Below the pieces are notes generated by a model, which did no database searches, was not told where the DNA came from, and was given only the letters and a program-made list of their open reading frames with translations. The position numbers were made by a program, and so were the translations under genes. A stretch of 64,000 bases of DNA from Mactromeris polynyma (lineage: Eukaryota > Mollusca > Bivalvia > Venerida > Mactridae): positions 26,044,619 through 26,108,618 of the forward strand of contig JASFXZ010000001.1 in the NCBI GenBank assembly GCA_032209605.1. The letters run 5' to 3'. Positions 46,839-56,821 of this stretch are shown one piece after another (position 1 is the stretch's first letter; each line of letters starts with the position of its first letter).

Positions 46839-48015
46839 GTTATGTAGATTATATAGGTCCTTTGTCTTGAATAATTGCAACATCTCTATTACAATATATA
46901 TAAATATAGGGATCGAATTTAGCGTGTTCCATATAAATAGCATCACTTTAAATATTTTCACTTCAGTATAAAGTTAAACAGAATCATCGCCAAAATTGTA
47001 TTGATTGTAATCAAGTTTTACTGTGTTAAAGTTCACACCTTTGCAGATCAATACGTCAAGCTGTATATTGCCACCTAATATAATTGACCATACCAATATT
47101 TCATCTCGAGGCTATTCTATAAAAGTCCTATATTTCCCCAAATTCCCCCCTTAAAGCGCTTTCGGTGTTAATTTACAGTTTGTATAATCGCTACATCCGG
47201 ATATATCACTTTCATCAGATGCCGTGTTTGGACGCCGATAAAGCGTACACAACAATACCTAGTGTAATCTAAAAATAAAACATAACAGACCTAAATCTGA
47301 CTATTCTCAACAAAATTCGTTAAAAACTAAAATGCTAACATGAGAGACAATCCACATTTCAGCAAAAAAGTGCCATCGAAAGCACATAATTTGAGCAATA
47401 CTCGTAATATGTATGTGTACAATGTATCTACCTCTATTGGAAAGTGTTTATATTCAAATTTAAATTATTGTTTTAGCCGTTCTTAATTTCAATGTGATAA
47501 AGTGACCACGGGAAATAGGAAATCACAGAAACATAATATTTGCATCACGTTAAGTATAGGAAGTTAAGTCTGTTACGTTTGTTTGCGCACGAAAGTTGAT
47601 TTATAATATTTTAAACCAGCCAATAACAACGGCAATCAATTTAACACATTGATAGTTACAACAACAACAACAATATAGCAGACGAGAATAATGAAAGAAA
47701 TCGAGATTTATTTAGTACATTACTGACTTTAACAAAGAACGGAATCAAGAAGAAATTAATTATTTAAAATTATAAAAACACCATGATATTGTTCATTTAA
47801 TCAAGAAAATAGACATAACTGCTAAAATGTTTCCACTTATTGGAAATTATGATTTATTAGCCCCTAATCTTTTGGAAATGGAAATGTTTACTAATATTTA
47901 CTCTATGTTCAATGTAATGATAGGTGATACTTTTACAATCAAATTGGAAGCAAGAAGATGTTTAGTTAGAATAAATATTTTTACACTAAATGATTTGCTG
48001 CAAACTTTAGCTACT
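46839..48015. other. AT-rich sequence, nothing seen
   Basis: No supported feature; a short ACA run is at about 47662. Confidence 0.45.
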
Positions 48016-48019
48016 CCCT

Positions 48020-48190
48020 AAATGTTTGCGGGAACTTTGCCGCAAACCTCATTTGCAGATGGTTTGCCAGAAGTTTCGGCAAAGTTCTGGCAAACATTTT
48101 ATGGTGAACTTGCAGCTAACTTTTATGGCGAACTTTTGGCGAAGTTCTGGCGAAATTCTGGCAAAATAACTGCAACCTTTTCGCAAAGTT
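48020..48190. repeat. Short-motif repeat tract (GGCGAARTTCTGGC-like)
   Basis: Variants of GGCAAAGTTCTGGCAAAC and GGCGAACTTTTGGCGAAG recur about every 20 bases, both as themselves and as the complement (TTTGCCGCAAAC). GC content is above its flanks. A 64-codon frame spans it but reads the repeat only. Confidence 0.7.
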
Positions 48191-49504
48191 ATGTTAACAT
48201 TGTAATTAAATTATAAAAAACATACATTTGCTGTAGTTACATTTCTTCAGCAAAAAATAAAAAGCATGACAATGACAACATGTAAGTAATGTTTAATGAT
48301 TACACTTCTGCCAACAGTATTTTATTATGTAACTTATTATAAGAAATATTTTTTTAATATTTAAAGTTGGAAACACTCAATATGTTTTGGACAATTGGTT
48401 TAAAACATGTAGTAATTAAAAAAAACACAAGAAATCTGATTATCAAAAATAATGAAGAGGCAAATCACACAGACATTTCTGCTTCATGGACTTTCTAAAC
48501 TTAGTTGTCATATACAATACAAATGCATATTCTGAGCAGTTTAAAGTAGCAAAATTTAATACAGTCAACTTCTTCCCAATCTTTCAAGAAGAGATACAAT
48601 TATATTACATTTACAACGCAACAATAAAGTGTCTCTTACAATGCATATTGGTAAATCATCCCTGCCACAGCATTTTGGAACAGATATTTTCAACACAATA
48701 CACCAATAAATCAATACGCCTGAGGCTTCACAATGTTTGTGCTTAAGTAATTCACTCAAAAAAGCATAATCAAAATAAACTAATTTCATTTACTTATGTT
48801 TATAAAATATCAGTATGTTTAATAACAGTGATCAAAATATTTCTGCCAAGTCAATCTGATAGCTCATTTCTAACTAAAAGTAAATAAGTGGAATAAGTTA
48901 TCATTTTTCAGTAACAGTGACCTTCAAAATTGTCAGATATATGCCAGCCATAGCTTACTTTTACACAAGGCACATGTGCATCAAGCTGCATCATATATAC
49001 TATCTAACTACTATACCTACTTAAACGTTTAGTGAGGAAACCCCAGACTACGACGCAGGAGATCCTCCCTATCAATGTCATCATCTCTTATTAAACATTA
49101 AGTGACATAAAATGCAAATACAACCATATCAAAGGCACGTTTAAGAGCTCAGAATTTTTCACAAATAGTTTTCAAACTTAACTGTTACAAAACTTAATTC
49201 TACTGTCAAAAGGCTATTGTAAAACACTAGAATTTTCTCGAGTGTTTTTCTTTAGAATGGGTGTACTGACACTATAAAACAGTTTTAACACTTCATTTGT
49301 CACTTTGACTTCAAAAGTCAGTTTATCACCAACATAATATTGTTAGCTGTATGCAGTTTGTAAAAGTGCACTAGTCTTCGTCGCCTTTTACTCTGCACAG
49401 TTTTATGGCTTTTGTCATTGTATGTATTTTGGTGTTCATTGCCTTTGTTATGCTGGCATGGTCCATATCGAGTTTCAGAATGCAAAACATTGAAATATAT
49501 TAAA
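48191..49504. other. AT-rich sequence, nothing convincing
   Basis: Opposed frames at 48486-48789 have no recognisable motif. Part of this may be the 3' flank of the minus-strand gene ending at 49984. Confidence 0.4.
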
Positions 49505-49788
49505 CTAGAATGCGTCCATAGGACACAGAATCCCCCACTTGCAGCCTTTGTCACAAAAGCAAATGCTACTATTCTGCTCATAGTTTGACAATGGATATCA
49601 AAATTACCAAGTGAACAACTGTACTGATTATGGTGATAAGTCAAGGGCCATAACTTTGCACTTACTGGGCTCACCGAATTATGAATCCCCAGGTGCAATT
49701 TAACACGGACGGATGGACGGACGGACACGGACGGATGGACAAGAGCAAATATATATGCCCTCCCCCCCTTTTCAGAGTGGGGGCATAA
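49505..49788 (-). mobile_element. Helitron-like element, copy 2, short inverted
   Basis: On the minus strand it begins TTATGCCCCCACTCTGAAAA with the hairpin partner missing some Gs, contains GTCCGTCCGTCC-like sequence, TATGGCCCTTGACTTATC and TTTGTGACAAAGGC, and ends CCTATGGAC...CATTCTAG. About 284 bp: only part of one internal unit remains. See 33229-33915. Confidence 0.6.
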
Positions 49789-49983
49789 CAATTAAGTAAT
49801 TAATTTTATATGTATAGTACCATACATAGCCATTTCATACACCCTACTAGATTTGAATTTTATAAATACAAGAACGCATATTAACTAAAGACAAAAGTGA
49901 GTCACAATAATGGCCTAAAAAGTACTAGTTGAGTATAGTAGCACAGGTGGGTGCAACAACTTGTCAATCTTTATGATGAATCT

Positions 49984-50447
49984 TCAGTTCCTATCTCTGC
50001 AAAGTTTATTAACCATAGCTTCCCCTGTTTCAAGGTGGAACGCTTCCATTATCTTGCGCATAGCTAAGGTAAAACTATAAAAAAGGTTATCACTATCAAA
50101 ATATTAAGGTGCAGCATACACAAATCTGACAGACTGTGACCACAGCTTTTCATGTGGCTTTAAACTCACACAAAGGAATGCTAACAGGCAGCGTCTATTG
50201 ATACTTACATACTACTTACATTGAAATGCTTTTCCGACAGGGTTCTAAGAAGTTCGCAGGCAGTTTTGTTTATGACTGCCTGTGGTTCATACATTCCATT
50301 AAATATAAGCTTGGCTGTATGGGGACGAGTTTTTCCCTTGAAAAGGGCCTGTGTTGTTTCCAGCCAAGTCACAGGAACACACATCTCTGATCCCCTGACC
50401 ATATACGAGTACCCTTCTGGTGGCTCCTGTCCAGATGGAGTAAAAAC
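49984..50447 (-). other. Two terminal exons coding the BEN-like domain
   Basis: 50209-50447 (239 bases, entering in phase 0 and leaving in phase 2) and 49984-50074 join in phase across an intron of 134 bases. Two overlapping donors occur, AAT|GTAAGT at 50219 and AT|GTAAGT at 50208; only the second keeps the frame open into the final exon. The pattern of a small hydrophobic helix followed by a short gap and a final R...I..F helix fits BEN domains. Confidence 0.5.
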
Positions 50448-52741
50448 CTGAAATGGAAATAAAAATCTTCATATTTCCTAACTGCTTGATAAATGGTAAT
50501 TACAGGGTATAATTTGATATCATAAATGAGACATTGTTTACAATTTCTGCAAAAAATACACCTTACAACTTTAAGTTTTAAGCGTTTAATAAACGAAACA
50601 AATGTTCAAACCATTATCTTTTTAATGCAACAATTAACTGAATTAGGTAACAACTAGTTCACATTTAAATTTTATATTAATTGAAATACAATTGCTATTA
50701 ATATAATTATAATAAAAAAAACATTAATATACATGTACATGTATATATGTACTCGTTTGGCATGTAAACACATAGGCGCATTTGTCAACAAGAATTCCTC
50801 TCTTTGGATAGTAATAATCAGTCTCTATCAAGTCTTTTGAATCTAGCGACAAGAAACTAACGTCACTGTCTGAAAAGTATGTGTTACATAAATCAGGGAA
50901 GTAAGTTTGAAGTTTGAATTTCTTAACAAAGTACACAAAACATGTAAATTGCTGTACAATATATAACATGTAGGGACAGGCAGTCTTTAGATTTAACTGA
51001 AACTTAAGTTTGATTTCACCTCGGGTTAATAAAGGCTACGTTTACTCAAAAGAAAACAACTATAACAATAACAGGTGTTCCTGATTAAAGAACTCAATAT
51101 AGCTTGTGGATATGACTTAAGTTTTCCAACAATCCTACTAAAATACATAAAAAATGAATTACTCATGAACATGTATTATTTAACAAATGCAACAAATTGC
51201 ATAGACTTATTCTTTGTACAGGTACTGACAATTTTGTAAATTTCCACAATTAAATCTAAATTTCTTTATGAATCTATATTTTATATGCGACAAAATTTAT
51301 AAACATACGGTGCATGCTAAACACACTGTGACAAGTATAAATGTGTTTTACCTTTCATGTTTTTCAACTTGCAATATTCTGCCTTCCAATACTCTATATC
51401 TTGTGTTAGTTTCTGGATGTATGAATCCAAGCCTAACATTTTTTCATCCTTCAGTATGCATTCACCACAATTAGTATGGTCATAAAACAATGATAGGTAA
51501 CTGGAGGTAGATGGCTGAGACTGGGTTAGCATGTCCAATTTGTTTGTTTCATCGGGTTAAACGCCGTTTCTCAACAATTTTTCAGTTATATACGGCGGCC
51601 GGTTCACCTAACCAGTTTTTCCTGGACTGAAATCTAACCAGTACTAACTTACCCTTCCACAAAGAGCCGGCAACTTCTCCACATGTGGAGGAAAATCGAC
51701 ATTTTTTGTCAAATTTTCATGGAAGGGTATGACCTGCCGCTACCGGGAATCGAACCCGGATCGCCGGATTTCAAATCCAGCGGACTAACCACTGGACCAC
51801 GGCCGCGGCTAGCATGTCCAAGGAGGGCTGATTCGGAATTGTGTGAGTGAGTGAATGTGTGACTGAAGGCATGTGAGTGGGTGTAGGTGTGACTGGAGGC
51901 ATGTGAGTGGGTGTAGGTATGACTGGTGACGTGTGATCGAGTGAAGGTGTGTCTGGAGGCATGTGAGTGAGTGAATGTGTGACTGATGATGTGTGAGTGA
52001 GTGAAGGTGTGACTGATGGCGTGTGAGTGAGTGAAGGTGTGACTGGATGTGGGTGAGTGAGTGAAAGTGTGACTGATATGGGTGAGTGAGTGAAGGTGTT
52101 ATTGGATATGGGTGAGTGATGGGTGAGTGATATTGAAGGTGTGACTGATGGCGTGTGAGTGAGTGAAGGTTTGACTGAATGTGGGTGAGTGAGTGAAAGT
52201 GTGACTGATATGGGTGAGTGAGTGAAGGTGTAACTGATGGCGTGAGAGTGAGTGAAAGTATGACTGGATATGGGTGAGTGAGTGAAGGTGTGACTGATGG
52301 CGTGTGAGTGAGTGAAGGTGTGACTGGATGTGGGTGAGTGAGTGAAGATGTGATTGATGGCGTGTGAGTGAGTGAAGGTATGACTGGATATAGGTAAGTG
52401 AGTGAAGGTGTGACTGATGGCGTGTGAGTGAGTGAGGGGTAACTGGAGGTTTGTGAGTGAATGGTGTGGCAGACAGAGCCTGTGTTGATGGTGGAGTGTT
52501 AATGAGAGCTGGAGGTAACTGAAGAGAGTTAGTTCAGGGGTAAATGGTTGACCATGTGTAAGTGTATATCTGGATTGGAGTGTTGTTAATTGAGATACTG
52601 GATTGTTAGAGGTTAGAATAGGAGCTGATGGATTAACATTCTGGTTCATGCTGTTCATGAAAACTGCAAAAAAATCGTTTGCATTGCCAACATGCACGGC
52701 ACTCTGCAGCTGCTCAATTCTATTCTTCTCCTTCATAGTTT
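49984..52741 (-). CDS. BEN-domain-like gene, big exon disrupted by a SINE
   Basis: Exons read by splice signals and phase. 52741-51352: acceptor CTTTTCCAG, a MKEKNRIEQLQ head, a long T/H/S/P-rich repeat region, then a charged coiled-coil-like segment (QKLTQDIEYWKAEYCKLK), donor AAAG|GTAAAA. 50869 to about 50732-50772: acceptor ACTTTTCAG, SDVSFLSLDSKDL, donor unclear. 50447-50209: acceptor TTTCCATTTCAG, with MCVPVTWLE, HTAKLIFNGMYEP, donor AT|GTAAGTAT. 50074-49984: acceptor TTTTTATAG, AMRKIMEAFHLETGEAMV, stop. The last two exons resemble a BEN domain (DNA or chromatin binding), moderate certainty. A SINE at 51539-51809 adds a stop and frameshift inside the large exon. Upstream exons are not found. 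Confidence 0.55.
50451..50720. other. Intron of the BEN-like gene
   Basis: AT-rich, no other feature. The donor of the preceding exon is not settled: phase-0 GT positions lie at 50771, 50738 and 50732, all weak. Confidence 0.4.
51527..51821. repeat. 12-bp target site duplication of the exonic SINE
   Basis: TAGCATGTCCAA at 51527-51538 and again at 51810-51821, a perfect match that brackets the SINE. On the minus strand both copies encode the end of the same LDML peptide. Confidence 0.9.
51539..51809 (-). mobile_element. tRNA-derived SINE inserted in a coding exon
   Basis: The 271-bp element starts with a tRNA-like head on the minus strand: an A box in GTGGTCCAGTGGTTAGTC, an anticodon-arm-like stem, then a B box GGGTTCGATTCCC and GGTAGCGGCA. 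A body with GTGAACCGGCCGCC follows, then a tail with GTTGAGAAACGGCGTTTAAC ending in ACAAACAAA. This tail core is known from animal SINE superfamilies with a conserved 3' domain, common in bivalves. The tRNA head is well preserved and the target duplication perfect, so the insertion is recent. Confidence 0.88.
51838..52450. repeat. 30-bp coding minisatellite in the BEN-like gene
   Basis: About 20 imperfect units of roughly 30 bp, of the form GTGAGTGAGTGAAGGTGTGA plus CTGATGGCGT on the plus strand. On the minus strand it is open in all the codons used: the distal part reads SHAISHTFTH and the part near the SINE reads THTPSVTPSL, two registers of the same unit, caused by indels. Confidence 0.88.
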
Positions 52742-52759
52742 CTGGAAAAGTAGAGTTGT

Positions 52760-53440
52760 ATCAGGTTCTCTTACATGTGTATTATAATATAATTCATGTT
52801 TATTTATGGAACAAGGGTATGCTTCATTCATAATCTGTCATAATAGAGACTAAGATCACAGTAAATAAAATGTATAATTCACCTGAAATTCTCATTAAAG
52901 AAGTATAAATACCAACAGCAGGATATTTACTATTCTCACAAGGCCAAAACAAATTAATGTTGTTGCTGTAACATGCTTGAAAAGAAAATTGGGCAAGTAG
53001 GCAGTGTCCGACAATTGCCCTAATGCTACTAAGCCATTATGAAATTTGTTGGACACAGAGTAGGTAACACACATATATTTTATTTTATAATCTTTTATTT
53101 TATTAAGTACCACCATGGATTTTTTTTGAAATATTTAACTTAATTATAAATTATACAATGTAATTGGTATTAAAATGTAGGGTATGTAGATCACAGAAGC
53201 CACATTTTTACCTGAATGAACTTGAAATTAATTTCCAATCACAATAAATCAAATACAATTTACAATTTTCTTTGACAATCTATCAAACAATCTGTAAATA
53301 TTTAGTTAAAAAATTTCTATTAACTCTTGGTAAACATTACACAGTGCAATGATAAATAATTTTAGACAAAAAAACAGTGTCTCAAAAAAACTAAAGAGCA
53401 CACTAAATAAAGAAATGGTGTTTGATTTTATGGAAAGCCG
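52760..53440. other. Upstream flank of the BEN-like gene, no exon found
   Basis: A 5' exon ending in phase 1 is expected upstream of 52741, but none could be identified. The minus-strand frame 52895-53116 is hydrophobic and unrecognised. Confidence 0.4.
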
Positions 53441-53444
53441 GAGT

Positions 53445-54050
53445 TCACATTTCCGATGGTTACTATATAACTTATACCGACGCTTACTATATACCTATAC
53501 CGAAGCTTAGAGCGAAGTTAACTAACTAAACCCGACGCTTAATTTACCGGGCGGTAAATTATAAGTCGGAAATTTATCTGTCGGAAAAATCCGGCCACAG
53601 AATTACCGCACGGTAGCTTACCGTGTGGTAAGCTTTCCGCATGGTAGCTTACCGTGCGGAAAACTTCCGCACGATAACGTATGTGTCGGAAAAGAAAGTT
53701 AATTAAATTCAGTAATTAGTCTGGATATCAAAACCCGAACGTCCGATGGTTAGAGCCTCCACGTACGTTATAATATTTTAAGTCCGACGATTACAAAACC
53801 CGAAGGTCCGATGGTTAACTACATTGTATACATTTACAATCGTTAGCATGCAGAGTTAAGAACCCGATGGATAAATATATCTACTATACATTAACCTGCG
53901 GAATTTATGAAGCGGAGATCTATATTTAGTAACACGCCCGACGCTTAGCTCTATGCATTAACCTCCGGAATTTAGGTTGCGGAGTTCTATATATATAAAC
54001 ACCTCCGCTGGTTAATTCATCCAATCAAATGGCGTTCCGACGGTAAAGGA
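53445..54050. repeat. Cluster of CCGAYGSTTA motifs with a long palindrome
   Basis: At least eleven variants of CCGATGGTTA or CCGACGCTTA occur in 600 bp (53452, 53478, 53500, 53531, 53742, 53783, 53807, 53863, 53938, 54004 and 54036), separated by AT-rich spacers. At about 53604-53660 ACCGCACGGTAGCTTACC faces GGTAGCTTACCGTGCGGA, an imperfect palindrome with a repeated core. No coding capacity. Confidence 0.6.
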
Positions 54051-54349
54051 ATCGTTCGGATATGTTTTGATTATGACGTAAGACCACAACGAAACCATTC
54101 GGATATGTTTTGAGAAAGCTGACAGACAAGAGGAAAGATACAGAGGGTAGGTATACCTAATCTAAATTTGTTTCATTCGATTATTTGTTGTGGGTCACAA
54201 TGCTTGACGAACATATATTGGATTTATTTGTTTTCTTAAGAAAAGATCAGCTTGGTGATAAACATGTAGCGATTTATTTTTTAACGATGTGGGTACATTT
54301 ATAAATGTCAACACAACTCGCGTGTAATTAATAGTAAAGGTTTGCGAAA

Positions 54350-54535
54350 GGACTGGTAGTACGAGTATTGACCAGACCACCGGTAAACACAGGGCAGTGC
54401 TGGTCGAAATTTGGTCCAGAACATATATAATATAGTAAACTATGACCCCACATGCCATGGATTGAACCCGGAACCTCTCGCACCCAAGGGGGACACTCAA
54501 CCACGTCGCTAAAGAGCCATCACAACAACAAGGCT
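54350..54535 (-). mobile_element. tRNA-derived SINE, second family
   Basis: On the minus strand the A box TAGCGACGTGG (54501-54511) and B box GGTTCAATCC (54459-54468) stand about 33 bases apart, with a serine/leucine-like long variable region, followed by non-tRNA sequence (GGTCAATACTCGTACTACC). No functional tRNA fold or 3' end. The element's right boundary is not clear. Confidence 0.6.
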
Positions 54536-55133
54536 GTTGGAAGTGACCTATATCACCAAAATAACATACAAATATAATACCCCTAAATTACTCCACAAAG
54601 AGAGTGTTTTATATATGTAGATTTTAATTATTAATGATGAGTAGCCCCCTTCGCAGAGGTACTGTGTTAACTTATCCATCCCAAGACTGTCCTAAAGGGG
54701 GTCATGTGTTTGGATAGCTATTTGACAAACCCGATTGTGAAATCTTACATTTTATCTTTCGAAAACGGCATTATAATTCCAAACTGTCTTGTTCGCAGTA
54801 GAACAGTTAGGATTTTTTGCATTATCTCAATTTTTTACCACATAAACCAGTCCTCAGTTTAAAAACAATCATTCAATCAATGCTGACCCTATATCACTAT
54901 GGTATCGGAACAACTCGACCCCTGAACAAGTTGACCCCTGCTATCAACCCTGACCACCTCGAGTAGTTCTAGCTGAACAATACCTTTGTTTCAGTATTTC
55001 TTAATTCTAAAACAAATGAACTTAATCATACAATATTGAACTAACCATGATTACTAAACCAGTTTTGAACATGATAATATATCATAAGTCTGAAACTTAT
55101 TAGCTTATCCATAATATTGACCTTTAGGCCACA
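54536..55133. other. AT-rich sequence, nothing seen
   Basis: No supported feature. Confidence 0.45.
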
Positions 55134-55136
55134 CCA

Positions 55137-55722
55137 AATTGATTTATAGTTCGTCGGATTTACCGCTCCTTTAAAATGCAAGAGTAGAAAATAAAAATAA
55201 AATTTACCCGCTCGCACCTCCGTCAAAAATCCAATTTTATTGTTTGCTGTGCGCGAAATTCGGCGCTAATAAAGGCTACTTTTCGCATTTAAAGGTACTC
55301 TCATTCATTTAATTACCTTTCGGAACAAATGCTACCGTTTGCTGAAGCGTTCGGGAGATCCCACGATTTCCGAAGATCGTCTGTCCAATATTTAAAGCTT
55401 TCAAGAGTAGTCGTTCTTGAATGTCGTTCGTAACATCTTTTCATTGGCTTCCAAATTCAATAAATAAATCGCTTTGCATTTCACACATGGTGTCGTGATA
55501 ATATTACGGACAGTTAGCTCCTCTAAACTGGCCCACAATAAACATCGATGATATAATCTGCCATTAAAATCACATCTGTACATATAATAAAATTGTAAAA
55601 AAAAACTCGCCGCCTGTGAATTTCTGAGAAGTAAAAAATTTAAATTAAATATTTTTTTCGCTCGCTCGCCCCATCTTTTTCTTCAAAGAATCCGAAGAAC
55701 TACTGATCAATTTGGTGTGGCC
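55137..55722. mobile_element. Harbinger-type MITE, 586 bp, TTA target duplication
   Basis: The left end GGCCACACCAAATTGATTTA and the right end, inverted, GGCCACACCAAATTGATCAG form terminal inverted repeats that continue to about 35 bases (AGTTCKTCGGATT). TTA flanks both sides (55134-55136, 55723-55725), as in PIF/Harbinger insertions. No transposase is encoded; a 60-codon minus frame inside is probably chance. Confidence 0.8.
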
Positions 55723-55844
55723 TTAGTTGAACAATGTTTATGTAAAATTTGTATAATGTTTTATTGAACGATCAATTCTTTTTATATTGCCCTGGTGACT
55801 CTTGGCATATATAGCAAATTAAAAATTATACAAAACAATTTGCA

Positions 55845-56327
55845 GGTGTTGTGCCGGACATAGCCCCTGAAATCACCAGAGAACGGTCAATACCCTCAAC
55901 GGTGAGAGCCTACAACGCTCTTTCTCTGTCTGTTAGAACTTCTCCTTCCCTTTCTTCGTTCAAAAAACATCTTTTTTCGTCACACAAAGTCCACGTCTTC
56001 TTCTACAGCGGGAAACGCAAAACACAAGTAGCACACACTCGACTCCGAACCAACTGTAGCTCACTTGCTGATGATCTGTTCTCTAAAAATATTTTACCAT
56101 CACCTCTTTGTTCTTGTGGACAACGGGAAACAACAAGCCACTATTTTCTTCAATGCAAAAAGTATGAAAACCTACGTCCAAATCTTGTAAATTCTATTAG
56201 TAGTATATGTCCTGTTACATTAAATACAATTCTGTTCGGAAATCCAGCTTTGAAGGACAAAGACAATCAAACAATATTTACTGCAGTTCACGAATTTATC
56301 GAAAAATCTGAGCGTTTCGATTGAGGC
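55845..56327 (+). pseudogene. 5'-truncated LINE, C-terminal part of RT ORF
   Basis: An open frame of about 157 residues ending at a TGA. It holds TVRAYNALSLSVRTSPSLSSFKKHL, TRLRTNCSSL, a CSCG...ETTSHYFLQC zinc-binding-like motif, LFGNPAL and FTAVHEFIEKSERF, the C-terminal tail of a LINE reverse transcriptase polyprotein. Homology begins abruptly near 55845, a usual 5' truncation. The frame is intact, so the insertion is fairly young. Confidence 0.8.
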
Positions 56328-56742
56328 GAACGCGACATTTCCAAAATCAAATAAAGCATCCGTCCCCCAAGTCGCCCCCATTCCATCTTCTTCTGTTATT
56401 TTTTATTCCTTTGACAACATCATTAAGCAAAAACATTTCTTGTTCTGACGCAAGTATCTAATACCTCCTTCTTCTTTTAATTTCGTCTACAAACATTTCA
56501 TTGAAATATTTGTTATTTTCTTTTGTAATAATCTTGTCAAATTCAGAAACTAAGTCGCCATATCATGTACTTATAGTTAGTATGCTGTGGAGAGAATTTC
56601 AATAAGCTTTAGCTTCCAATTCTATCCACTTGTCTATATTACATGCACTTTGTAATCTTGTATTTACTGTATGTTACACGACAATTTAGACAAATAAATA
56701 TGTTTAAACTAACGGTCAATACCGTTAGAAACAAGACTGTTA

Positions 56743-56815
56743 TCATCGACTTTGTGGATACTTGGCAAAACAGAATCCTACCGCAGTGTCGCTGATAGAT
56801 TTGGTATGAGTAAAG
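56743..56815 (+). pseudogene. Harbinger transposase fragment (HTH exon)
   Basis: The plus strand reads TLWILGKTESYRSVADRFGMSKG, the helix-turn-helix segment of HARBI1-like transposases, ending at an AAAG|GTATAC donor. No matching next exon was found. It abuts the antiparallel Myb/SANT-like exon, whose own donor uses the same GTATAC palindrome. Confidence 0.55.
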
Positions 56816-56821
56816 GTATAC

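Noticed and set aside
51730..51805. A functional tRNA gene on the minus strand
   Set aside because: The tRNA-like head is continuous with a SINE body and tail and is bracketed by the SINE target duplication.
51838..52450. A CRISPR-like array
   Set aside because: Contiguous 30-bp units without unique spacers, in a eukaryotic coding exon.
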